Counted from the stretch's first letter, positions 51,400-61,656 are shown. The stretch: DNA of 64,000 nucleotides from Vibrio breoganii (GCF_001677275.1 NZ_CP016178.1:992001-1056000); one strand, 5' to 3'. Program-made: numbers and translations. The notes: generated by a model not told the origin, from the letters alone.

Positions 51400-52775
51400 A
51401 TTATTCGAAATTCCACGATTCGATGTTTTGCGTTCGAGGTTTCATTCGAACTAATAAATTGTTGTTGGATCACATTTTTCGGGAAGCATTAGACGTTATT
51501 CACTGCTTCTCTGGGTTGATCTGGGTCAAACTTTACCTGTCATTTAGAACTCTTATGGTACAACGTACCAAACGCCAAATGCAATCAAAGGATTTATATA
51601 ACTTTGCTTTAAAAACAAGGTGTTACATTCTAGTTAATTGATTGACCAAATCAATAACATAAGCCCGAAGAAAGCCGCAACGGGGTAATATTAGTCTATA
51701 CCAACTTCTATTACGTTAGTCTTTATGGTTACTTAGCGCATTTTGGCAAATCCATATTACAAGATGATGACCCGTTTACCGCGTGTAACACTTTGTGGTT
51801 AGAGTTTTTACTTTATATCAGTTGAAAGTTCAACTGAAGGTGTAAAATGTCAATATATGTTACAACAGATTTCAAGCAAATAGGTGGCGGGATGTGGTAA
51901 TTTTCTTGTTATCTTGCTGATGACGATATAACAGAGGGTGATTTTTGAGCAACGGGCGGTTTTTCCGTTGTTTGGGTGTGGTGTTTTGCTTGTTTTGTGC
52001 AGAAGTGAATGAGTATGCTTGGTGCGTTTTAAGATCCTCGATAAAAGACCTCGAGGATGACGGATGGTAGAACTAGCATCTAAGTAAGTGTCATTACTGA
52101 GGGTTTTTCCGGGCCAGCACACTTGTTGGGAATCTATTTCTACACAACCTAACAGGTCCCCGATAAAACACTTTGGGGACGACGGGTGTACAAAGCAACA
52201 TCCAAGGTACATGTCATTCCCGCATGTCGTTAGCGGGAATCTGATGGAGAATAGATCCCCGATTAGAGGACTTGGGGATGACGCGGTGGACAGAGGTAGA
52301 CCTTTCCTAATGCCGTCATTCCGGAAGGGTCTTCTGGGCCAGCACACTGGTCAGGAATCTATTTCTGCATAACCCACTAGGTCCCCGATAAAACACCTCG
52401 GGGACGACGGAGGAAAAACCGGCATCCACGCACGCGTCATTCCCGAGTGCTCTTATCGGGAATCTAATGGGTTACACCGTTGACCGTCTCATAATCAAAG
52501 TTTAAAAAGACTGTCTAAATCAACCCTTATATTCCTTTTGGCTATAAACATGTTCTTTTTATGCTTTGTGGCTTACAGCTATTAACCCAACAACTTACAC
52601 GTTAAGAACCTCCCACTAAGCTATTGATTTTAAATAAATTATATTAACAATCCCCACCTCAAATCAAATCCCTTAGTCCTTACTTGCCTATCTTAGACTA
52701 TTTGATTATGAGTCAAATGTTTCGATTGTTGTTAGGTTTCTAGCACAACGAAACAACAGGGATAGACATTCGATT
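51400..52775. other. Divergent intergenic region between wza and cysD cluster 2
   Basis: No gene is supported here. The left part should hold the capsule promoter and the right part the cysD promoter. The middle (about 52024-52475) is packed with REP-like palindromes. Frames across them are translations of repeats. Confidence 0.6.
52024..52475. repeat. REP-like palindrome cluster
   Basis: At least seven units of two kinds alternate. One is the short type (GTCATTCCCGCATGTCGTTA, then GCGGGAATCT; GTCCCCGATAAAACACCTCG, then GGGACGACGG). The other is the long type containing CTGGGCCAGCACACT. Units occur in both orientations, as in BIME arrays. Confidence 0.8.
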
Positions 52776-53684
52776 ATGGATACGGCTCGACTTACCCACT
52801 TAAAAGCACTTGAAGCGGAATCAATTCAGATCTTTCGCGAAGTGACTGCTGAATTTGAAAACCCAGTGATGCTTTACTCTATTGGTAAAGACTCTTCCGT
52901 TCTTCTTCATCTAGCACGTAAGGCCTTTTATCCGGGCAAAGTGCCCTTCCCTTTGCTGCACGTTGATACCAACTGGAAGTTTAAGCAAATGATTGAGTTT
53001 CGCGACGAGTTAGCGGAAAAGTACGACCTTGATTTGCTAGTGCACAAAAACCAGCGTGGCTTAGACATGGACATTAGCCCATTCACTCACGGCAGCGCAA
53101 AACACACCGACATCATGAAAACCGAGGCACTAAAACAAGCGTTAGATCAGCATGGCTTTGACGCAGCTTTTGGTGGTGCGCGTCGTGACGAAGAAAAATC
53201 TCGAGCAAAAGAACGCGTCTACTCCTTCCGCGACCAAAATCACCGTTGGGATCCTAAGAATCAACGCCCTGAGTTGTGGCAAGTCTATAACGCACGCGTC
53301 GACAAAGGCGAAAGCATCCGCGTATTCCCCCTATCCAACTGGACCGAACTGGACATCTGGCAATACATCTACCTAGAGAACATCGACATGGTTCCTTTGT
53401 ACTTTGCCAAGGAGCGCCCTGTGGTTGAGCGCGATGGCACGCTGATCATGGTCGACGACGAACGCATGCCACTTGAGCCAGGTGAAACTCCTGAAATGAA
53501 GAAGGTTCGATTCCGTACGCTTGGTTGTTATCCGCTGACCGGTGCCATTGAATCTCAGGCCGAAACGCTTCCGGAGATCATTCAGGAAATGCTACTTACT
53601 GCTACTTCGGAGAGACAGGGACGGGTTATTGATAATGACTCTTCTGGGTCGATGGAGAAGAAAAAGATGGAAGGGTATTTTTAG
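52776..53684 (+). CDS. cysD: ATP sulfurylase small subunit, cluster 2
   Basis: This 302-residue protein is clearly paralogous to the cluster 1 CysD, with the same PP-loop LYSIGKDSSVLLHL, FPLLHVDTNWKF, GGARRDEEKSRAKER and FRTLGCYPLTGAIES. It differs by many substitutions spread along the length. It opens the plus-strand cluster with cysN, permease, cysC and DHH genes downstream. The cysD-cysN-permease-cysC order is the usual Vibrio assimilation order, so this is probably the housekeeping set. The heptamer array starts at its stop codon. Confidence 0.95.
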   Translation: MDTARLTHLKALEAESIQIFREVTAEFENPVMLYSIGKDSSVLLHLARKAFYPGKVPFPLLHVDTNWKFKQMIEFRDELAEKYDLDLLVHKNQRGLDMDISPFTHGSAKHTDIMKTEALKQALDQHGFDAAFGGARRDEEKSRAKERVYSFRDQNHRWDPKNQRPELWQVYNARVDKGESIRVFPLSNWTELDIWQYIYLENIDMVPLYFAKERPVVERDGTLIMVDDERMPLEPGETPEMKKVRFRTLGCYPLTGAIESQAETLPEIIQEMLLTATSERQGRVIDNDSSGSMEKKKMEGYF

Positions 53685-53795
53685 CTGCGAGCTACAAGCT
53701 ACAAGCTACAAGCTACAAGCTACAAGCTACAAGCTACAAGCTGCGAGTATAGAGCTAGAAGCTAGAAGCTAGAAGCTAGAAGCTAGAAGCTAGAA
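53684..53795 (+). repeat. Heptamer tandem repeats (GCTACAA x7, GCTAGAA x6)
   Basis: GCTGCGA (53684-53690), then seven GCTACAA (53691-53739), GCTGCGA, a short interruption, then six GCTAGAA (53754-53795). The first unit overlaps the last base of the cysD stop codon. Confidence 0.95.
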
Positions 53796-53865
53796 AACTT
53801 TAATCATTTTTTCAGACCTTACGCCCCCTCAATTTAGCCAAACTTGGGTGTTGTAGGGGGTGAAA

Positions 53866-54213
53866 ATGAATTATGAAAAATTGGCTGTTTGGGAAAGGGC
53901 TGTTGGTCTGTCCGCTGATATTTATGCGGAAACTAAACATTTGAATGACTTTGGGTTTCGAGACCAGTTAACACGTTCTGGGTTATCTGTTCCTAGCAAT
54001 ATTGCTGAGGGTATGACTCGCTCTAGTCACAAAGAAAAAATAAGGTTTTTGGATATTAGTCGCGCGTCTCTAGCTGAGGCTAAAACACAAATAATCATAG
54101 GCCTAAAGATCAACTATTTATCAAAGAACAAAGCTGAAGCTTGGCTTCAAGAAACCGACGAATTGTCCGCGATGATCACTGGACTGATGAACAAGTTAAA
54201 AGCAAGTAGCTAG
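53866..54213 (+). CDS. Four-helix-bundle protein (S23/IVP family), copy 3
   Basis: This 115-residue protein starts at ATG 53866 (MNYEKLAVWERAVGLSADIY) behind AGGGGG. The core FGFRDQLTRSGLSVPSNIAEGMTR and FLDISRASLAEAKTQIIIG match the other two copies. It separates cysD from cysN, normally adjacent, and is bracketed by heptamer arrays in inverted orientation. The cysD-cysN gap is thus about 610 bases, yet the flanking genes stay intact. Confidence 0.85.
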   Translation: MNYEKLAVWERAVGLSADIYAETKHLNDFGFRDQLTRSGLSVPSNIAEGMTRSSHKEKIRFLDISRASLAEAKTQIIIGLKINYLSKNKAEAWLQETDELSAMITGLMNKLKASS

Positions 54214-54282
54214 CTACAAGCCTCTAGCTTCTAGTTTTTTGCTCGTAGCTTGAAGCTTGAAGCTCGCAGCTAGTACCCACTA
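54207..54282 (-). repeat. Heptamer-like array on the 3' side of four-helix-bundle copy 3
   Basis: Read on the minus strand the units are GCTGCGA, GCTTCAA, GCTTCAA, GCTACGA, then after a short A-run GCTAGAG, GCTTGTA. This is the same unit family as 53684-53795 but inverted. Confidence 0.75.
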
Positions 54283-54294
54283 AAAGGATTTACA

Positions 54295-55710
54295 ATGAAC
54301 ACGATTTCAAATTTGCTTTCAGTTGATGTGGAAGCGTATCTCAAGCAACACGAAAACAAAGATCTATTGCGCTTTATCACTTGTGGTAGCGTGGATGATG
54401 GCAAGTCGACTTTGATTGGTCGATTGCTGTATGACAATCAGATGATTTTTGAGGACCAGCTTTCTGCTATTCAGAAAGACTCAAAGAAATACAACACCAC
54501 AGATCAAGAGTTTGATTTGGCGTTGTTGGTTGATGGGTTGCAGTCTGAGCGTGAGCAAGGCATTACTATTGATGTTGCTTATCGCTATTTTACGACTGAC
54601 CAGCGCAAATTCATTATTGCCGATACCCCAGGGCATGAGCAATACACTCGCAATATGGCTACCGGCGCTTCTACTTCCGATCTCGCCATTATCTTGATTG
54701 ATGCTCGTCATGGGGTTCAAACGCAAACTCGTCGTCATTCGTTTATCTGTTCTTTGTTGGGGATTAAGCACGCCATTATTGCGGTAAACAAGATGGATAC
54801 TGTTGATTATAGTCAGCAGCGTTATCAGTCTATTAAGAAAGAGTACCGTGAGTTTGCTAAAGAGCTGAATTTTGACAGCATTCAGTTTGTACCCGTCTCT
54901 GCTTTGCATGGCGATAACGTGGTGTTCCCAAGCAAGAACATGACTTGGTATCCGGGTTCCACGTTAATGCGTTTGCTTAACTCGGCTAAAACCAATAAAG
55001 GCAAAGAGGAAGGCGAATTTAGATTCCCGGTTCAATATGTTAACCGCCCTAACCTCGATTTCCGTGGCTTTTGTGGCACTGTTGTTTCTGGTGAAATCCG
55101 CGTTGGCGATCGCATTCAGGTGTTGCCTTCTGGTAAAGAAAGTAAGGTGAAATCCATAGTTACCTTTGATGGTGACCTCACCTCCTCTTACGCAGGGCAA
55201 GCGGTTACGCTCACCTTAGAAGATGAAGTCGATATCAGCCGTGGTGATGTTTTGGTTCGCCCAGATCAGCAGCCTCATTACTCCAATGCCGTTTCAGCGA
55301 ACGTGGTTTGGATGAATGAAGATGCGTTGCAGCTTAATCGTGAATATCTGATCAAGGTGGGGACAAAAACCGTTACTGGCCAGGTATCTAAGATTGCGCA
55401 TCGTGTTGATGTGAATAGCATGCAAAAGCTTGATGCTAGCCAGCTAAACCTTAACGAGATCGGCCTGTGTAACCTTACCCTTAATGAAAAGGTCGTGTTT
55501 GACGCCTATGACAGCAACCGCATCACAGGTGCGTTCATCATCATCGACCGATTAAGCAACGCGACGGTTGGCGCGGGCATGATTGAAGGCGCATTGGAAA
55601 ATCAAGTTCAAACAGACCATGAGTATTCAGAGTTCGAACTTGAGCTAAACCAACTGGTTCGTAAGCACTTCCCGCATTGGGACGCTAAAGACCTACTTGG
55701 CAAAGGCTAA
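54295..55710 (+). CDS. cysN: ATP sulfurylase large subunit (GTPase), cluster 2
   Basis: This 471-residue paralogue of the gene at 29.4 kb has G1 GSVDDGKSTLIGRLL, GITIDVAYRYF, DTPGHEQYTRNM and NKMD. C-terminal domains are more diverged between the two copies than the GTPase domain. It works with CysD to form APS. Three bases separate its stop from the permease start. Confidence 0.95.
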   Translation: MNTISNLLSVDVEAYLKQHENKDLLRFITCGSVDDGKSTLIGRLLYDNQMIFEDQLSAIQKDSKKYNTTDQEFDLALLVDGLQSEREQGITIDVAYRYFTTDQRKFIIADTPGHEQYTRNMATGASTSDLAIILIDARHGVQTQTRRHSFICSLLGIKHAIIAVNKMDTVDYSQQRYQSIKKEYREFAKELNFDSIQFVPVSALHGDNVVFPSKNMTWYPGSTLMRLLNSAKTNKGKEEGEFRFPVQYVNRPNLDFRGFCGTVVSGEIRVGDRIQVLPSGKESKVKSIVTFDGDLTSSYAGQAVTLTLEDEVDISRGDVLVRPDQQPHYSNAVSANVVWMNEDALQLNREYLIKVGTKTVTGQVSKIAHRVDVNSMQKLDASQLNLNEIGLCNLTLNEKVVFDAYDSNRITGAFIIIDRLSNATVGAGMIEGALENQVQTDHEYSEFELELNQLVRKHFPHWDAKDLLGKG

Positions 55711-55713
55711 ACA

Positions 55714-57447
55714 ATGGGCATTAGCTTGCAAAGTAGCATTGTACTGGTGGTATTTGTTACCACCATTATTGCGCTGATTCGTTTCCAGAAACATCCAGCA
55801 CGAGTGTTTGGTTTAGCCTTACTGACACTCTTCTCTTTGGATTTAGTTTCTAGCGAACAGGTCATTAACGCAGGCTCTAACCAGGGCCTGCTGACCCTGA
55901 TATTGCTAATGCTATGCTCTATTGCCCTTGAAAAAACCCGCGTACTCAGGATTATGGCGCAATACGTCATCCGTCCGAGCTACGGGACAACCTTCGCTCG
56001 TCTGTTTGGCTTTACTGTGGTGTTCTCGGCTTTCTTGAATAACACTGCGGTTGTATCGAGCCTGCTATCACCAATACGCAATAACCCACATCACAGTGCT
56101 ACTAAGTTGCTTCTACCCTTGTCGTACGCGGCAATACTTGGAGGCACATTAACGCTGATTGGCACTTCGACCAATTTGATTGTTAACAGCCTTCTTATTG
56201 ATACTGACTTACCACCGCTGGCATTCTTTGACTTTACCGCCGTTGGCTTATGTGTGGTGGTGGCTTGTGGCTTGATGTTGACCTTGTTAGTGAGATTCTT
56301 ACCTAGTAACGAAACTAATGCGCCCGTTAGCGATAGTTATTTCATCGAAGCGAGTGTTACCGCAGGCTCTGCCTTGATTGGTAAAGACATCAATCAGAAC
56401 GGCTTGCGCCATATGGAGTCGCTATTTCTGATTGAAATGGAGCGCGATGGGAACATCATCAGCCCTGTGTCTCCCACCGAGGTGCTGCAAAGCAATGATC
56501 GCCTGTTTTTTAATGGTGATGTCTCTAAGGTTTCGCAGCTCAAACATTACAATGGGTTGGAGATATTCGCTGATAAAGAAGGCTTGGCCTCACACAGTTT
56601 TGTTGAAGCCATACTGCTACCTCAAAGTCGATTGGTTAATCGCTCATTAAAAGAATGCAATTTTAGACAAACCTTTAATGCCGGAGTGGTAGCTATAAAA
56701 CGAAATGGCGTGCGCTTATCTGGCAAACTCGGTGAAGTAAAGCTCAAAGCTGGCGACTACTTGGTGCTCACAGCAGGAGAGCCACCCTCACTAGCACCAA
56801 GCTTTCAAAAACACTTTATTTTACTTAGTGATATTGCGGTAGAAAACAAAATACAAGGACTAGGCGAAAAAGCCACCTTGTTTGGATTTGTGGTGGCTCT
56901 GCTTACCGCATCGCTAGGTTTAGTGTCGCTGTTTAAGGCTATGCTTTTATTGTTTGGTGTATTGCTGTGCTTTGGCGTACTCACGGTTAACGATGTTACC
57001 CAACGCTTCCCTTATCATATATGGCTTATCATCACCTCGGCGATTGTGATGTCATTTGCGATACAAAACAGTGGTTTGTTTGAGCATTTAGAATACTTAT
57101 TAACGCAGAATAATGTCACAGTCAGTCCGCACTTGGCTTTGGTGTTTGTGTTTCTTTCAACCTTGTTGCTTACTGAATTAGTCACCAATAACGCAGCGGC
57201 GGCCGTCACCTTCCCTATCGCTTATTCTTTGGCGCTGAGCCTAGATGCAAACCCGACTGCGTTTGTAATGGCGGTGGCATTTGGGGCCAGTGCTAGTTTT
57301 ATTAGCCCGTATGGCTATCAAACGAATTTGATGGTGTTTAATGCTGGGCAGTACAAGCTATCGGACTTTGTGAAGATTGGGGCGCCGATTAGTGTGATTT
57401 ATAGTTTTACTGCGATATTTGCGATAGAGCACTTTTTTGGGCTCTGA
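55714..57447 (+). CDS. SLC13/DASS-family anion permease with RCK_C domains, cluster 2
   Basis: This 577-residue permease is paralogous to that at 34-35.7 kb. It has FSAFLNNTAVVSSLLS and TNNAAAAVTFPIAYS transport motifs around two central TrkA-C-like domains (SALIGKDINQNGLRHMESLFLIE, RLVNRSLKECNFRQTFNAGVVAI). Sulfate uptake is inferred from the neighbours. It is placed third in this cluster but first in cluster 1, so gene order was rearranged while content was kept. Confidence 0.85.
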   Translation: MGISLQSSIVLVVFVTTIIALIRFQKHPARVFGLALLTLFSLDLVSSEQVINAGSNQGLLTLILLMLCSIALEKTRVLRIMAQYVIRPSYGTTFARLFGFTVVFSAFLNNTAVVSSLLSPIRNNPHHSATKLLLPLSYAAILGGTLTLIGTSTNLIVNSLLIDTDLPPLAFFDFTAVGLCVVVACGLMLTLLVRFLPSNETNAPVSDSYFIEASVTAGSALIGKDINQNGLRHMESLFLIEMERDGNIISPVSPTEVLQSNDRLFFNGDVSKVSQLKHYNGLEIFADKEGLASHSFVEAILLPQSRLVNRSLKECNFRQTFNAGVVAIKRNGVRLSGKLGEVKLKAGDYLVLTAGEPPSLAPSFQKHFILLSDIAVENKIQGLGEKATLFGFVVALLTASLGLVSLFKAMLLLFGVLLCFGVLTVNDVTQRFPYHIWLIITSAIVMSFAIQNSGLFEHLEYLLTQNNVTVSPHLALVFVFLSTLLLTELVTNNAAAAVTFPIAYSLALSLDANPTAFVMAVAFGASASFISPYGYQTNLMVFNAGQYKLSDFVKIGAPISVIYSFTAIFAIEHFFGL

Positions 57448-57452
57448 ATATA

Positions 57453-57480
57453 GCTACAAGCTACAAGCTACAAGCTGTAA
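57453..57480 (+). repeat. Short heptamer array (GCTACAA x3, GCTGTAA)
   Basis: Four units in phase 6 bases after the permease stop, the same unit as the array at 53.7 kb but without an adjacent four-helix-bundle gene. Confidence 0.9.
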
Positions 57481-57504
57481 GTTTTAGGTTCTGGGACGAA
57501 AGTA

Positions 57505-57860
57505 CAATACCGTCATTCCCGCATGTTTTTAGCGGGAATCTGGTGGGTGAAGAGATCCCCGATAAGAATGCTGGCCCAGAAAAGCACTCGGGGATGACGA
57601 GCAGGGGGAAAGCTTACCCTTCTCGCTACAACAGCTTGAACTGACGTACTCGACACAAATTATACGTCATTCCCGCAGGCTTTTAGCGGGAATGACGTGG
57701 GTGAAGAGATCCCCCGATAAGAATGCTGGCCCAGAAAAGCACTCGGGGATGACGAGCGGGGGAAAGCGTCACCCTTCTCGCTACAATAACTGGAACTGAC
57801 GTACTCGACACAAATTATACGTCATTCCCGCAGGCTTTTAGCGGGAATCTGGATGATGCG
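57505..57860. repeat. REP-like cluster with a tandem ~154-bp duplication
   Basis: A block starting GTGAAGAGATCCCC at 57547 repeats from 57701. Each block carries a long-type unit (ATGCTGGCCCAGAAAAGCAC), the spacer CTCGCTACAA...GACGTACTCGACACAAATTA and a short-type unit (CATTCCCGCAGGCTTTTAGC). The whole gap 57448-58051 contains no gene. Confidence 0.85.
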
Positions 57861-58051
57861 TCTTAAAGCGCACAGATTTACGTTTAGTTACACCAAAGAT
57901 CCTAGATTAAGTCGGTGATGACGGGTAAAAATAGAGTGTTAATGTCACGTTAGATCGTCATATGGACTTGCCTGGAATGACAGTCCGACTGAATCTTAGG
58001 ACGCACGAATCTTTAGGCATTCAAAACAACACATAAGGAAATACAAAAGTC

Positions 58052-58648
58052 ATGGGAAACCAAAACATCGTATGGCATCAGGCATCGGTTACCCGAGAAC
58101 AGCGCCAGAAGCTTAAAGGACATAAGCCTGCTGTATTGTGGTTCACTGGCCTTAGTGGTTCGGGGAAGTCGACAATAGCTAACGCCGTTGAACTAAAACT
58201 CAATCAACTCTCTATACACAGCTATTTATTGGATGGTGACAATGTGCGCCATGGCCTCAATAGTGATTTGGGTTTTTCAGACGAAGATCGAATTGAAAAT
58301 ATCCGACGTATTGGTGAAGTCGCCAAATTGTTTGTCGATTCTGGCAGCCTAGTACTCACCGCCTTTATATCCCCTTTTATTGCAGATCGTGAACAAGTAC
58401 GAGCACTTTTACCTGAGAATGAGTTCATCGAGGTGTTCGTAGATACGCCGATAGAAACTTGTGAGCTACGAGATCCTAAGGGTTTATACAATAAAGCACG
58501 TAAAGGCGAAATAAAACACTTCACCGGCCTCACGTCAGACTATGAAGCACCGCAATCAGCCGAAATACATCTAAAAACTGATCAACAATCTATTGAAGAA
58601 AGCGCGGAGCAAGTCGTTCAATACTTACGAGATAACGGCTATGTCTAA
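58052..58648 (+). CDS. cysC: Adenylylsulfate kinase, cluster 2
   Basis: This 198-residue kinase has GLSGSGKSTIAN, LDGDNVRHGLNSDLGFS, ENIRRIGEVAKLF, AFISPF and DPKGLYNKARKGEIKHFTGL. It makes PAPS from APS. Its 3' end overlaps the DHH gene by 8 bases (GGCTATGTCTAAAC), mirroring the overlap in cluster 1. Confidence 0.95.
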   Translation: MGNQNIVWHQASVTREQRQKLKGHKPAVLWFTGLSGSGKSTIANAVELKLNQLSIHSYLLDGDNVRHGLNSDLGFSDEDRIENIRRIGEVAKLFVDSGSLVLTAFISPFIADREQVRALLPENEFIEVFVDTPIETCELRDPKGLYNKARKGEIKHFTGLTSDYEAPQSAEIHLKTDQQSIEESAEQVVQYLRDNGYV

Positions 58649-59618
58649 ACGCTCCAAGCATTATGACGTGTTTAACGGTGATGCAGATGGGATTTGCGCT
58701 CTGTTGCAGCTTAGGCTCAATACCTTCAAAGACTCGACACTCATCACCGGCGTAAAGCGAGATATTCAGTTGCTGCAACAAGTTGCCGACAAAGAAGACG
58801 TTTCGTCAGTGACTGTGCTAGACATCTCAATGGAGAAAAACCAGACTTTCTTGCAGGCTTTACTAAACAGAAACGTAGATATTTTCTACTGTGACCATCA
58901 TAGAACAGGGCCAGTGCCAATCTCAGCCCATCTAAAATCTCTTTTAGATACCTCTTCAGATGTTTGTACTAGCCTGCTCATCAACCTACTCCTCAATAAC
59001 ACTCACTATCTATGGGCTTGTGTTGGAGCCTTTGGTGATAACCTATCAAAAGAAGCAACTGCTCTAGCTTTGGAACACGGCGTAGCCCATGAGGACATTG
59101 ATTTTCTCAAGCAGCTAGGGACACTGATCAATTACAACGGTTATGGCGGTTCGATTGAAGATCTTCACTTCCACCCTAAATACTTGTTTGAGTCGCTATT
59201 AAAACACCCAAACCCGTTACGCCTCAAAGATAAAACCGATGGTGTTTTTCACCAGTTAAAATCAGGGTTTGATCACGACTGGAATAACGTGAGATCAATT
59301 CGAGCAACCTCCTCTACCGAGCATATAGAGATATATAAACTTCCGAGCCAAGCATGGGCAAGGCGCATAAGTGGCACATATGGGAATTGGCTTGCTAATG
59401 AGTTTCCAAATAAGGCCATTGCTGTTTTAACTGCAAACCCATGTGGTGAGTCTTATATGGTCAGTGTTAGAAGCCCTTTAACAAATAGGGAAGGCGCTGA
59501 TTATGTATGTTCCCAGTTTCCAACGGGCGGTGGCAGGCTAGCTGCTGCAGGGATTAATGCATTACCTGAAGAAATGGTTGCTTTGTTTATTGAGAAGATG
59601 AAAGAGCGTTTTGGTTGA
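58641..59618 (+). CDS. DHH/DHHA1 phosphoesterase, cluster 2
   Basis: This 325-residue paralogue of the gene at 30.9 kb starts at ATG 58641 (MSKRSKHYDVFNGDADG), overlapping the cysC stop. A longer in-frame start at 58593 would lie deep inside cysC and is unlikely. Motifs: FNGDADGICALLQL, VLDISMEKN, FYCDHHRTG, AFGDN, LINYNGYGG and FPTGGGRLAAAGINAL. Conservation of overlap with cysC in both clusters supports a role tied to PAPS metabolism, such as PAP hydrolysis. Confidence 0.75.
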   Translation: MSKRSKHYDVFNGDADGICALLQLRLNTFKDSTLITGVKRDIQLLQQVADKEDVSSVTVLDISMEKNQTFLQALLNRNVDIFYCDHHRTGPVPISAHLKSLLDTSSDVCTSLLINLLLNNTHYLWACVGAFGDNLSKEATALALEHGVAHEDIDFLKQLGTLINYNGYGGSIEDLHFHPKYLFESLLKHPNPLRLKDKTDGVFHQLKSGFDHDWNNVRSIRATSSTEHIEIYKLPSQAWARRISGTYGNWLANEFPNKAIAVLTANPCGESYMVSVRSPLTNREGADYVCSQFPTGGGRLAAAGINALPEEMVALFIEKMKERFG

Positions 59619-59635
59619 TGGGGAGATCACTCCAT

Positions 59636-59925
59636 ATACCTTCGTCGTCTCAGAGGTCTTTTCTGGGCCAGCACACTGGTCGGAGACCTCTTCAACTGCT
59701 GAACTACTCAGATCCTCTATAGGGGCACTCGAGGATGACTGGAAATTGCTGTTTCGCGTTACTTCGGCAATCCGTAAAATCCTATTAGACATAAAAAAAC
59801 CTGCAACACCACCGTCGTCTCCGAGAGCTTTTCTGGGCCAGCACACTGGTCGGAGACCTCTTCACCTCCTGAATTACTCAGAACCTCGATAGGGGCACTC
59901 GAGGATGACGGAAATTTGCAGTTTT
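59636..59925. repeat. REP-like cluster, two ~170-bp direct repeats
   Basis: TTCTGGGCCAGCACACTGGT followed by CGGAGACCTCTTCA and, later, AGGGGCACTCGAGGATGAC occurs from 59661 and again from 59831. Frames across them are not genes. Confidence 0.8.
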
Positions 59926-59928
59926 GCG

Positions 59929-61581
59929 TTATTTATTAGGAACGTAGTAATCGTCTCTCGCATGAAGAAGCTTAATGAATGTAGTTTTGCGTTTATGTAG
60001 TTGCTCAAGGTTCGCTTTATACTCACTAAAAACTTCAAGCACCCTAGCGTTGGACTTTATCTGTTGGTAAATCTTATCGAGCTTTTTATCAGCCCAGTGA
60101 TAATTGGTTTTGGTACCCCGTTGGATATCCTTAGTAATACTCTTATCGAGCAAGCTTAACGCATAGTCAGTCTCATCAATTAGCAATGCTAAACCAAGCT
60201 TTTGTGCAGCTGGAGTTTCATGGTTTTGACCAATGTAGTGCTTGCCTTTTTCTGGTTGTGAAAAGTGTAGATAAAACAAAATAAGCACCTGTTTTATTTC
60301 AGACTCTAAAGCATTGTTTGCGACTAAATCGAGACAACGCAGAATTGATTTTTCAATTTCATTTTTCTTGTCGAATAAGTCTACGTGCAATAATTCGCTA
60401 CTATTGAGCAACCGCTGCCACGCTTCACAGTTAGGTTTGGACACAAAGTTCGCCATCGCTTTTTGCCAAGCGTGTTTTACATCGCCTAGGGCATGTAGGA
60501 CCTGTAGCTCCATTTCGTTCCAACATTGCAGGTCAAAATCATCAGAGATTTTATGCTTTGCACGGAGTAACCAATCTTCAGCGTCTAGCTCTTCATCATG
60601 TTTGAGACAGATTTCAGCTAGGTGTAAATAATCACTGCAGTCTTTAGCAATCAAAGCCTTATACTTGACTTCCTCTTGCCATGACGCTGCACCATCTATC
60701 AATATGCGAATCAGCAGTCGTCGGCTTTCATCATTTAGTTTTACGTTTGACTCTAGTTTGGATACACATGAGGAAAGGAACAAATCTCGAACTTGGGTAT
60801 CACTCTCGACAGCTTGCTGTAACACCTCAGCGTACATTTCACTGCTCTTAGTTAGCTCATTTACCAACCATTTCGCTTTTTGATGATTGTCCCAAGTGAT
60901 TCCACTATAACTCTGCCTAAACCCTTCCCTGACGCTGTGTTCTAGCTCAAGGCGATACCCATAAGAATCATCGACTTGATACAAGACCAAACCCAATCGA
61001 TTCATAAGTGCACCAAAAAACTCTAACCTAACCTCGGACTCCAGAGACTTTGCAACATCTAAAGGTGCTTGAAGTTGTTCTGTCGCATTTTGAAAATAGA
61101 TAGCAACCTTTCGATAATCCCAAATATTCCGTTTCGGTAAGGCTTTAGTGATGAGTTTTTTAAGTTCTTTCTCAGACGGTGGGTTTAAAGAAAGCTCCAT
61201 TTTCTGATGCCAAATGGTGTGTAACGCTTCATCTTGCTCTATCACTTCAACCAAGGATTGAAGCAACTCGGCTTTTGATCTTTTGTTTAACCAGTTCTCA
61301 AGGCTAGGAAGATTGTTAGATGAACCCTGCTCATGAACTATTGCCAACGCAACCATATGCTTGCAAATGGCTTGAAAATCAGCCGCAGGGCAAGTACAAG
61401 TCCCATACAGATGAGCCCCGCCATCTAGCGCCACGCTATATCGATGAGTACCCAGCACTTCACCCATTACCGTTGAGCCCTTAGTCTGCACATTGACCAC
61501 CTTGCCTTTATTAGCAAGTGCCACGCCGCGTTTGTATGTTTTGTCTTCTATTGCCGACTTGATTCGTTCTACTAACAACAA
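59929..61581 (-). CDS. SWIM zinc-finger protein
   Basis: This 550-residue protein has an N-terminal SWIM domain, GTCTCPAADFQAICKHMVALAI (CxCx8-10CxH, residues about 59-80), preceded by the usual KRGVALANKGKVVNVQ strand region. The remainder is helical, with possible TPR-like repeats from residue 250 on. SWIM domains bind DNA or protein; the function here is unknown. It lies alone between REP-like repeats and the HepT/MntA pair. Confidence 0.8.
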   Translation of the reverse strand: MLLVERIKSAIEDKTYKRGVALANKGKVVNVQTKGSTVMGEVLGTHRYSVALDGGAHLYGTCTCPAADFQAICKHMVALAIVHEQGSSNNLPSLENWLNKRSKAELLQSLVEVIEQDEALHTIWHQKMELSLNPPSEKELKKLITKALPKRNIWDYRKVAIYFQNATEQLQAPLDVAKSLESEVRLEFFGALMNRLGLVLYQVDDSYGYRLELEHSVREGFRQSYSGITWDNHQKAKWLVNELTKSSEMYAEVLQQAVESDTQVRDLFLSSCVSKLESNVKLNDESRRLLIRILIDGAASWQEEVKYKALIAKDCSDYLHLAEICLKHDEELDAEDWLLRAKHKISDDFDLQCWNEMELQVLHALGDVKHAWQKAMANFVSKPNCEAWQRLLNSSELLHVDLFDKKNEIEKSILRCLDLVANNALESEIKQVLILFYLHFSQPEKGKHYIGQNHETPAAQKLGLALLIDETDYALSLLDKSITKDIQRGTKTNYHWADKKLDKIYQQIKSNARVLEVFSEYKANLEQLHKRKTTFIKLLHARDDYYVPNK

Positions 61582-61656
61582 ATGATGTGTTCCTGGGTTG
61601 AAGGGTGGGAAGAGAGGTTAATCTTGATCTAGGAGGCATTCAGGCTAGCGTGATAA

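Noticed and set aside
51850..52372. Long reading frames on both strands
   Set aside because: They translate REP-like palindromes in a gene-free region, and overlapping frames of similar length exist on both strands.
52088..52372. CRISPR array among the 52-kb repeats
   Set aside because: Units are palindromic, alternate in orientation and vary in length and spacing; there are no unique equal-length spacers and no cas genes.
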